From a virus, in the IMG/VR virus record IMGVR_UViG_3300013233_000137, positions 1 through 64,000 of that record: a stretch of DNA of 64,000 nucleotides; one strand, written 5' to 3'. Shown piece after piece: positions 58,315 to 64,000 of the stretch. The position numbers were made by a program, and so were the translations under genes. Position 1 is the stretch's first letter, and every line of letters starts with the position of its first letter. A model generated the notes under the pieces. The model was not told where the DNA came from, ran no database searches, and saw only the letters and a list, made by a program, of their open reading frames with translations.

Positions 58315-58733
58315 ATGTCTATCGCTCCTGAGAATTTGTTGGCGTCGATCTGCTTCTTGGTGACGTCAACTTCAGCACCATCGACCAAAACATACACAGT
58401 CCCATCCGCGCGTTGAGTGCCTTGCTCAACTGGATATTCATTGGCGTTGACATCAACCCAGATGATATTATTAGATGCGTCAATAGCATCGGTCATCTGA
58501 GGTTTTTTGATCTCTGTGTATACGTCCGACATAGCAACCAATTCTGCAACGGGAAACGTCACAACCTGCTCACTATAGATAATAGCATTGAGATCCGCTT
58601 GGCGGGTTGCAGAATCTTTATACAGATCAAGACGAACTGTAAGACTGCCTGCAAACCGGTCATAAACAATCAGGCCAATTCTCCAATAGTTTGCGATAAA
58701 CCCCTTGATTGTTTCCTGTAATTGCAATGCCAT
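58311..58733 (-). CDS. structural/fibre-associated protein
   Basis: 140 aa. ETIKGFIANYWRIGLIVYDRF, then LTVRLDLYKDSATRQ and a beta-rich rest. Likely a virion accessory protein of the fibre cluster. AGGAGATAAA precedes the ATG. Confidence 0.5.
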   Translation of the reverse strand: MALQLQETIKGFIANYWRIGLIVYDRFAGSLTVRLDLYKDSATRQADLNAIIYSEQVVTFPVAELVAMSDVYTEIKKPQMTDAIDASNNIIWVDVNANEYPVEQGTQRADGTVYVLVDGAEVDVTKKQIDANKFSGAIDI

Positions 58734-58741
58734 TTTATCTC

Positions 58742-59734
58742 CTATACAATACTGGTTATTAGGCCATTGGTGACCGTGACAGTTTTGCCGTCAGTCGTTG
58801 TGAATGTTCCACTTGCTCCAGCCACACCGCCAACTTGATATGCCACAGCATTTGCAGTACCGAGTATGTCTGCAATACCTGTGCCGACTTCTTTTGGATT
58901 TATCTTGAGGTCAGTGCCATCATAATAAATTGAGGCATCTGCATTCTGCCCAAACATGACTTTGGCGTTATCTGTAAAATATGCACCACCCCATTTACCA
59001 GTTACAAGATCTCCTGTATGTTTTCCAAGTTTTCCTGTTATGGCTTGAGGGTATATTGAGGCCCCATAGGTAGTATCCTCATAAAAATGGAACATATTCA
59101 TTGCACCACTTGACCGCCCAAATATAATATCAGCAGGATTCGCATCAGTGCCCGTAGCCTCTGTCATAAACTGAGGTCCACTGGGAAGAATACCTAACCT
59201 TGTCCCAGTGGCACCTGCAGTGGTTTGAAACCAAATCACACCAAGTGTATTTGTCTGTAGTACCCCGCCTGCAAATATTCCACCAGTCCCCGAATTCGAG
59301 AAATCCAGCATGCCAATATCGGCACCAAAAGACCCCAATCCAGTAGCAACATTAAAGCTGCATATCTCATTGACGCCGGATTTGATCCTCACTACCTTGG
59401 CGCCGGTAGTCCCTAGATTATTAGTTGCAATTAAATCAAAACCAATTGCACTCGCGCCATCAACTACATCTGTCCTGGCCTGGAATGTATATGCACCTGC
59501 TTGGATTGCACCCGCTTGATTCGATACTTGAATCGGGTCTGACGCAATGATTAACCCACGTGTTGCATGAGCAGTGGATTGTAGCGTAAGATTCTCGCCT
59601 GCTGCAATGCCGCCAATCTGTACTTGCCCTCCTGCTCGTCCTGCAAGCAGAGTATATTGAGTATGGTCATCATCAGCCAAACCAATGAGCACGCCATGGT
59701 CAAGATTAGATGTAGGCTTTCGCGTGATTATCAT
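58742..59734 (-). CDS. tail fibre-like protein
   Basis: 330 aa. Begins TSNLDHGVLIGLADDDHTQYTLLAGRAGG, a typical collagen/fibre N-terminal pattern (GLADDDHTQY), followed by Gly-rich beta repeats (LTLQSTAHAT, ITSIV end). Likely attaches to a virion and binds host or to capsid. Lacks palindromes. Confidence 0.65.
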   Translation of the reverse strand: MIITRKPTSNLDHGVLIGLADDDHTQYTLLAGRAGGQVQIGGIAAGENLTLQSTAHATRGLIIASDPIQVSNQAGAIQAGAYTFQARTDVVDGASAIGFDLIATNNLGTTGAKVVRIKSGVNEICSFNVATGLGSFGADIGMLDFSNSGTGGIFAGGVLQTNTLGVIWFQTTAGATGTRLGILPSGPQFMTEATGTDANPADIIFGRSSGAMNMFHFYEDTTYGASIYPQAITGKLGKHTGDLVTGKWGGAYFTDNAKVMFGQNADASIYYDGTDLKINPKEVGTGIADILGTANAVAYQVGGVAGASGTFTTTDGKTVTVTNGLITSIV

Positions 59735-60156
59735 TACACCACTCCAAGAGAGTCTATTAAAGCTATTTTTGATATGTCAGACATCACATTCATATGAGGA
59801 TATTTTCTTTTATATTCCTTACGTATCTTCTCGCTCCTTGAGTAGGCTACATACGGAATATTCGTATCTTCTATCTCCTCTACTACTCTTTGATTTACTA
59901 AATCAATATTAACTAGGGCACAAATTATATCTTTTTGATTGCGGCGTAAAACAAAGATCGCATCTTCATTGGTATCGGCACATTTACTATCCATATTGCG
60001 GTAGCTAAGAGCCTTCCTTAAATAGGAACTTACGCTCCAATCATTATCTACTATAAGGCAAAATCCTTCTGTGCAAGTCATCTGACGAATTATTACACGC
60101 GTATTTTGAGCCTTCAAGAAATAGGAGTCCACGATCTTTTTATCAAGCATCTTCAA
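59734..60156 (-). CDS. response regulator receiver-like protein
   Basis: 140 aa. FCLIVDNDWSVSSYLRKALSYRN, then CALVNIDLVNQRV and NIPYVAYSRSEKIRKEY: the order acidic pair, central Asp in strand 3, and a Ser/Lys at the expected places is that of CheY-like receiver domains. The phospho-acceptor aspartate would be in VNIDL. Rarely seen among virion genes. A palindrome encodes DLVNQ right after that strand, so it must be tolerated in a surface loop. Confidence 0.6.
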   Translation of the reverse strand: MKMLDKKIVDSYFLKAQNTRVIIRQMTCTEGFCLIVDNDWSVSSYLRKALSYRNMDSKCADTNEDAIFVLRRNQKDIICALVNIDLVNQRVVEEIEDTNIPYVAYSRSEKIRKEYKRKYPHMNVMSDISKIALIDSLGVV

Positions 60157-60367
60157 CCCTCGTGCAAGCAGTCATAACATCTTTAACTTCTACCATAAGG
60201 CCATTACAAGCGCGTACTAACTCAGCTAAACTCCCCATTAATTCTTTACTCTCGGAGAGTAGGGACTCGACTTGACCTTGTTGGCGAATATTTTGTTTAT
60301 ATAAAACCCCTATTGTTGCGGCCAGAGCACCTACAACAGAGAGTATAACTGATAAAGGTATCATCAT
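60143..60367 (-). CDS. small membrane protein with coiled coil
   Basis: 74 aa. N-terminal membrane helix (LSVILSVVGALAATIGVLY), then a helical hydrophilic tail (QVESLLSESKELMGSLAEL). Could be a holin accessory, i-spanin or membrane anchor; position among structural genes leaves this open. Confidence 0.5.
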   Translation of the reverse strand: MMIPLSVILSVVGALAATIGVLYKQNIRQQGQVESLLSESKELMGSLAELVRACNGLMVEVKDVMTACTRVEDA

Positions 60368-60382
60368 GATGGTCGTTCCTTA

Positions 60383-60667
60383 TTATTGGCTAATACGTAC
60401 AACTGCATTTCCACTGATGTACTCCCCGGACTTGAAACCTATACGGTAATGTATACCTTGTTCTGGATCATCACCTACTTTTTGACCACTGGCAGTGAAT
60501 TGGTATATATCATACCAGTTTGCCCCATCGAAAGAACGTTGGAGGGTTATTGTTCCAGCCCATGTTCCAGCTACAGAAACATTAAAGGTCGAAGCAGGTA
60601 ACTGTACTACGGCCCACTGATCTGCACCAGTAAGCGTGGCTTCAACCTCTGCAATTGCATTACTCAT
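60383..60667 (-). CDS. small beta-rich virion protein
   Basis: 94 aa. STFNVSVAGTWAGTITLQRSFDGANWYDIYQF then ISGNAVVRISQ: a compact beta sandwich typical of phage decoration or head/tail accessory proteins. Overlaps the upstream gene by 4 bp. Confidence 0.55.
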   Translation of the reverse strand: MSNAIAEVEATLTGADQWAVVQLPASTFNVSVAGTWAGTITLQRSFDGANWYDIYQFTASGQKVGDDPEQGIHYRIGFKSGEYISGNAVVRISQ

Positions 60668-61152
60668 GATTGTGCTCCCTCGAAAAATGTTATTTGGGCA
60701 TTCATTGTTTTATTATGCCATTCAAATGGCAAGGCATTCTCTGTCTCATTGGCGGTGAAGTACACCGCAAGTCTATGGTCATAGAAGTTTATTTCCTTCA
60801 TCTCAAAACGTCTATGCTCATATACTACGCTCCAACCAAGGTCGATAGTTTTATCTTTTGGGACATCACGCAGTTCAATAATGAAATCTCTAACTCCTAA
60901 GTCATAATAAGCACCATATTGGAAGTTCTTATTTGCCGCCAAGAAAGTTAAGTCATACGAGAATTTACGCGTAAGTCTTTTCGGAAGCAAAATAGCTCGC
61001 TTTACAGGTATGACCTCATAGGACTTAACTACCTCTCCAGTCTTTACATCATTACTAACACTTGTGACCTTATACAGATATACCTTTGTGCCATACTCTC
61101 TCTTGAGTCGGTACAAAACGCGTCGCATTTGGATTTTGCCTGTATAAGACAT
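60664..61152 (-). CDS. head-tail joining type protein
   Basis: 162 aa from MSYTGKIQMRRVLYRLKREYG after AAAAGGAATAGT. The region upstream is non-coding repeat, so a longer frame is rejected. Beta-rich (VYEHRRFEMKEINFYDHRLAVYF). Position after the coat protein suggests a head completion or neck protein. No family named. Confidence 0.5.
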   Translation of the reverse strand: MSYTGKIQMRRVLYRLKREYGTKVYLYKVTSVSNDVKTGEVVKSYEVIPVKRAILLPKRLTRKFSYDLTFLAANKNFQYGAYYDLGVRDFIIELRDVPKDKTIDLGWSVVYEHRRFEMKEINFYDHRLAVYFTANETENALPFEWHNKTMNAQITFFEGAQS

Positions 61153-61164
61153 ACTATTCCTTTT

Positions 61165-61290
61165 GATTTGGCCTCGGCCTTCTTTTGATTTGGCCTTGGC
61201 CTTCTTTTGATTTGGTAAATCAATGGCCGCGTAGCGGCGTAAATCAATGGGCCGCGTAGCGGCGTAAAGAAACGCCGCGTAGCAGAAAAT
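61165..61290. repeat. GC-hairpin and TTGATTT array after the coat gene
   Basis: Two TTGATTTGGCC(T/C)-type units are followed by the palindrome with centre GGT (61208-61222), then GGCCGCGTAGCGGCG twice, each with TAAATCA between. Same mosaic as near 1741 and 10578. The 61153-61330 interval has no gene. Confidence 0.9.
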
Positions 61291-61293
61291 GGT

Positions 61294-61319
61294 GGGAGGC
61301 CGACCTGGGCCGGCCTCCC
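61294..61319 (-). terminator. rho-independent terminator after the coat gene
   Basis: Minus strand: GGGAGGCCG-gcccaggt-CGGCCTCCC, then ACCATTTTCT. It lies 11 bp after the coat-protein stop and should cap its transcript. Confidence 0.75.
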
Positions 61320-61330
61320 AGCCGATGGCA

Positions 61331-62713
61331 CTAGCCGAGGAGCACAGCACCAAGATTCGTATCCAGAACCTTCACGCCACCCAGCAGATCGACAGTAACC
61401 AAATGACCCTGGTTATTGCCATCATAGGTGATGGTGGTACGAATTGCAATATTATTGTAATTCGCAACAGCAGAAAGGGCACCAGCACCAGGACGCGGAG
61501 TCGCAAGAGGCCGACTGACAAAGGCAATGGCATTCCGATGGAAAGCGAAGTTATAGCTTCCAGCAGGACCAATATTCACGGTGACATTATCAGCAATAGC
61601 AGCTTCCAGAGGACGATCAAGAGTGATACCAGTAGTACCAGTAACATCAATAATCGTGTATACAGCAGTCGCAGTTGAAGTACCGAATGCCACAAACTGT
61701 CCAACCTGTGGAGCAACTGAGAACCCGTCAACGACAATTTCCTTGGCCCAATTAGCAGCATAGCCCGCTACCAAATTAACTGCCCCAGGGGTATAGATGG
61801 TGATGACTGCATTATCTACAACCGCAGTCTTCAGACCAGTCAGAACAGTAATGGCAGTCGGGGTAGCACCACCAACGGTGGACACAACTCGCAGAGGAGT
61901 CATATCGCCTGCAATGGTGATATAGCTACCTGCCGAGATCGCTGCACTGAAACCATCAACCGTAAAGGTCTTGACTCCAACTGCATACCCTGCAGCATTG
62001 TTAATTGCCCCGGTAACAGTGGTATTACCAATTGAGACATAAGGCATATTCTGAGCCATGAAGTTATTAAAGCCCAGTTTACGCCCCATGCTCGCTTCCC
62101 GCAATGCCGTACCATTGTCTCCAACCTTATCAGCGGTGAGGAAGATATCGGTATTAAGGGCTTCAGTCTCGCCATCAGAGTTCCAAATGAGGTTACGGCC
62201 ATTGACAAACGCCTTATTCTCATTCATAACCTTACGAGTATCAAGCATATACTGCTTAGCAGTGGTACTTGAAAGGCCACCAAGAATACCTGCACTGTTC
62301 GCAAGGAACTGAGGATACTGACCAAGCACGACCTGATCAAGGGCACTGGCAATGGAGATGACCGCGGGCTCCAAATGGGTGGTGACCAGGTCCTTCATGG
62401 ACTTCGATTCCTCACCGTCATAAATCATGAAACTGGTATGGAAATGCTGGTCCAACTTGACCTGAATATCAGTGGTATTCGCAGCCTGAACGGTGACCGA
62501 ATCTGAATCAGTTTTCCGTTTAGCAGTAAAAGACCCGGGTTGACTGGTGTGAACCATATCGCCAAACCTCGCAATCTCATCAGAGAAATCGCGGTGAACC
62601 AAATTGGTAACCACCATATTCTCAGTCAGAATTGCGAGTGCCTCATTCGACCAGATCTCCGGAATGAGGGCATCATTAGAGTTACCATACCACAGTCTGT
62701 TACGTTTGAACAT
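61331..62713 (-). CDS. major capsid protein (P22 coat family-like)
   Basis: 460 aa. IWSNEALAILTENMVVTNLVHRDFSDEIARFGDMVHTSQPGSFTAKR is the characteristic start of the P22-gp5-like coat family, followed by a VTLD-type repeated beta domain with PRPGAGALSAVANYNN near the end. N-terminal MFKRNRLWYGN carries the R-x-W-Y-G motif. AGGAGAGCAAC precedes the ATG. Capsid shell protein. Confidence 0.85.
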   Translation of the reverse strand: MFKRNRLWYGNSNDALIPEIWSNEALAILTENMVVTNLVHRDFSDEIARFGDMVHTSQPGSFTAKRKTDSDSVTVQAANTTDIQVKLDQHFHTSFMIYDGEESKSMKDLVTTHLEPAVISIASALDQVVLGQYPQFLANSAGILGGLSSTTAKQYMLDTRKVMNENKAFVNGRNLIWNSDGETEALNTDIFLTADKVGDNGTALREASMGRKLGFNNFMAQNMPYVSIGNTTVTGAINNAAGYAVGVKTFTVDGFSAAISAGSYITIAGDMTPLRVVSTVGGATPTAITVLTGLKTAVVDNAVITIYTPGAVNLVAGYAANWAKEIVVDGFSVAPQVGQFVAFGTSTATAVYTIIDVTGTTGITLDRPLEAAIADNVTVNIGPAGSYNFAFHRNAIAFVSRPLATPRPGAGALSAVANYNNIAIRTTITYDGNNQGHLVTVDLLGGVKVLDTNLGAVLLG

Positions 62714-62722
62714 GTTGCTCTC

Positions 62723-63532
62723 CTATATTTTACTGAGGTCAATCTTGCCCTCTTTACGGGCCTTAAGATATTCCTCTGTAGTCATCTTCGCGGGGTTTAC
62801 ACTACCTCCGCCAGTATCACCCTGAGTATTCATTCCCAAGCCACCTTTGACATTGGATTTGAAGAGGTTACCATACTTCTCAGGCATCTTCTTCATTACT
62901 TCCACTGCCTCATTGACTTTAAGATCCAACTCAGTATCTTTACCATCTTGATCTTTACCAGTGATCTTGACCCGTGAGACCAAGTTCCCTGTGGGATTAC
63001 CGTCCTTATCCAATTCATCAGTTAAGGTCGTATTTGGACGCAAGATCGCAACAATTTGTTCAGGGGAAAACGCATCACTTGCAACAGCTGCATCCGTTAT
63101 AGTTCGTTGAATAGTCTCTCCAGTGTATCTATTTTGGAGAGACTCTAATTGATTTTGTAAATCAGAAATCTTCTTCTCATTCTCGGCTTTGATTGCTTCC
63201 TCATTCTGTTTGGCCAGCTCCTCTTTGGTCTTGAGGCTATCTGAGAGCTCCTTAACACGCTTCTGAAGGGTGATCTTCTCTTCAGCGGTTAGAGAACCTG
63301 ACTTGGCCTCTGAGAGTTGTCCTTCAAGCTCTGTAACCTTCGTCTGCAAATTACGACGATTCTTTGCCATAATTGCATTGACTTCATCCTGAGTGAAGGT
63401 CTTAACTGGCGGATCTCCTGCTGGCGGATCTCCTGCTGGCGGATCTCCTGCTGGCGGATCTCCTGCTGGCGGATCTCCTGCTCCAGTATCCTCACCATAC
63501 CACAAACGGCTCCTCGGCATTTCCTCGTACAT
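62723..63532 (-). CDS. scaffold protein
   Basis: 269 aa from MYEEMPRSRLWYGEDTGAGD, chosen because AGGAGAATAGGA lies ahead of it. Residues about 17-40 repeat AGDPP five times from a 15-bp tandem repeat, followed by long coiled coils (LQKRVKELSDSLKTKEELAK). Its place directly ahead of the coat gene and its helical, repeat-rich nature mark the scaffold. Carries the R-x-W-Y-G motif. Palindrome variant gives SDLQNQLESL. Confidence 0.8.
   Translation of the reverse strand: MYEEMPRSRLWYGEDTGAGDPPAGDPPAGDPPAGDPPAGDPPVKTFTQDEVNAIMAKNRRNLQTKVTELEGQLSEAKSGSLTAEEKITLQKRVKELSDSLKTKEELAKQNEEAIKAENEKKISDLQNQLESLQNRYTGETIQRTITDAAVASDAFSPEQIVAILRPNTTLTDELDKDGNPTGNLVSRVKITGKDQDGKDTELDLKVNEAVEVMKKMPEKYGNLFKSNVKGGLGMNTQGDTGGGSVNPAKMTTEEYLKARKEGKIDLSKI
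63409..63483. repeat. 15-bp tandem repeat, five copies, in the scaffold gene
   Basis: Five perfect copies of GGCGGATCTCCTGCT, encoding AGDPP on the minus strand. In frame, so copy number may vary without breaking the protein. Confidence 0.95.
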
Positions 63533-63542
63533 TCCTATTCTC

Positions 63543-63989
63543 CTATGTTGCCCTATTAACCTGCATCGTCTCTGGGTCATCTAAATACGGCTTCAAATAT
63601 TGCCAAGCTAAGGAGCTAGGAATACCGGCCAAAAGATGCTCTGGAACGAATGAACGGTCATAGGTAGACCTCGCACTTGCGAGTCCTTGTGATTTCATAC
63701 TTAATAATTCCACTTCACGCTCAGGCTCGATACCATCAAGCAATGCAAATGCGGCTTCGGCGCAGGCATACTGGATATCGTCGGGGATCGTGGTGTCGTC
63801 ATAGCGCGGAAACTGATTTGCTTGGGTATCACTATTCTTCCTACCAACGAAATTCAGTCTATCAATACGTATCGTGGACTCTGCGAGGGCTTTGGTCTTA
63901 TCGGCATCACTAGCATTATCCCAGGAATCCACATTATATCTGGAAGTGAAATAGGTATCGGCATCAGCTACGGTAATATATGCAGTCAT
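63543..63989 (-). CDS. head-tail connector / DnaT-like protein
   Basis: 148 aa. MTAYITVADADTYFTSRYNVDSWDNASDADKTKALAESTIRIDRLNFVG then FPRYDDTTIPDDIQYACAEAAFALL matches the DnaT-like family of phage head-tail adaptor proteins. Present just upstream of the scaffold; portal and terminase should lie beyond the right edge. Confidence 0.7.
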   Translation of the reverse strand: MTAYITVADADTYFTSRYNVDSWDNASDADKTKALAESTIRIDRLNFVGRKNSDTQANQFPRYDDTTIPDDIQYACAEAAFALLDGIEPEREVELLSMKSQGLASARSTYDRSFVPEHLLAGIPSSLAWQYLKPYLDDPETMQVNRAT

Positions 63990-64000
63990 TTCGCACTCCC

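Larger units (their letters stand above)
89..63164. repeat. dispersed palindrome family TTGATTT-N3-AAATCAA (about 52 copies)
   Basis: Core TGATTT-N3-AAATCA, 15 bp. Exact copies with centre AGT/ACT start at 89, 1806, 3166, 4148, 5793, 7220, 8088, 8874, 10653, 12811, 14266, 15484, 16344, 20143, 23899, 26774, 28030, 28736, 28911, 29443, 30080, 32653, 35584, 38203, 39033, 41302, 43859, 46694, 49526, 51759, 53550, 54568, 55750 and 59891. Copies with intact arms but another centre start at 5130, 13461, 17359, 17780, 17901, 18238, 18518, 22656, 25701, 26524, 43232, 61208 and 63150. Copies with one changed arm base start at 1012, 10037, 12296, 21946 and 48728. Variation is concentrated in the three central bases, as expected for a dimeric protein-binding site rather than an RNA loop. 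About two thirds lie in genes, usually read as DLVNQ or DLLNQ. Counted by eye; a few may be missed. Confidence 0.95.

Noticed and set aside
57091-59734. Diversity-generating retroelement
   Set aside because: No reverse transcriptase or template repeat is seen; the repeats are in tandem inside one gene.
61153-61353. Longer N-terminus for the head-joining gene (229 aa)
   Set aside because: The extra part runs through GC-hairpin repeats and the coat-gene terminator; the inner ATG has AAAAGGAATAGT.
89-63164. CRISPR array
   Set aside because: The repeated unit is short, irregularly spaced by hundreds of bases and mostly inside genes; no equal-length spacers or cas genes exist.
1-64000. tRNA genes and integrase/attachment sites
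   Set aside because: I looked for cloverleaf-like segments and for tyrosine or serine recombinase motifs and found none I could support; a tRNA scan was not possible.

Overview
The window looks like part of a tailed double-stranded DNA bacteriophage genome (Caudoviricetes). It has a P22-type coat protein with scaffold, a tail tube, a G/GT-style tail chaperone, a long tape measure and a tail tip. It also carries a phage-type family A DNA polymerase, a primase-helicase and dozens of tightly packed small genes with Shine-Dalgarno starts. No tail sheath was recognised and the tape measure is 1336 aa, so a long non-contractile (siphovirus-like) tail is the best guess. No integrase, terminase or portal is visible; terminase and portal would be expected just beyond the right edge. 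The host is unknown. Several lipoproteins, a possible spanin-like pair and a BamE-like domain suggest a Gram-negative host.

Layout. (1) 1-17.9 kb, leftward: a dense early-type operon of small, often zinc-binding proteins. It also holds a sigma-like factor at each of two places, a C5 cytosine methyltransferase, a DNA ligase, a short radical SAM protein, a sulfotransferase-like protein and a PD-(D/E)XK nuclease, and ends in a terminator near 132-168. (2) 18.2-28.7 kb, leftward: replication and recombination genes, namely DNA polymerase, SNF2-type helicase, VRR-NUC nuclease, two ParB-like proteins and a Dam-type methylase. (3) 29.3-33.8 kb, rightward from a consensus promoter: primase-helicase, a MazG-like enzyme and a DnaQ-like exonuclease. 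Its terminator lies inside the convergent gene. (4) 33.7-39.1 kb, leftward: glycosyltransferases, a radical SAM/SPASM enzyme, a methyltransferase and a holin/spanin-like cluster. (5) 39.1-64 kb, leftward: tail fibres, tail tip, tape measure, tail tube, coat and scaffold. Transcription of this block must start beyond the right edge.

The most striking feature is a short palindrome, TTGATTT-N3-AAATCAA, usually with AGT or ACT in the centre. I count about 52 copies. Roughly two thirds lie inside genes, where they can be read in only one or two frames and usually appear as the peptide DL(V/L)NQ. The same TTGATTT half-site is also stacked at an exact 13-bp period in four arrays. Three of these lie just downstream of probable promoters and the fourth next to a promoter-like stretch. 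This looks like a genome-wide protein-binding system, comparable in concept to the stoperators of cluster A mycobacteriophages, the KorB operators of plasmid RK2 or the dispersed centromeres of phage N15. Two ParB-like proteins in the window are candidate binders. GC-rich hairpin repeats (GGCC-type) cluster beside many copies and in one case have grown into the N-terminus of a protein.

Other notable points: four virion proteins (scaffold, coat, tail tube, tape measure) share an N-terminal R-x-W-Y-G motif; the tail chaperone carries a canonical U-UUU-UUA slippery site; one small gene is frameshifted; and a 4.1-kb tail-fibre segment lacks the palindrome.
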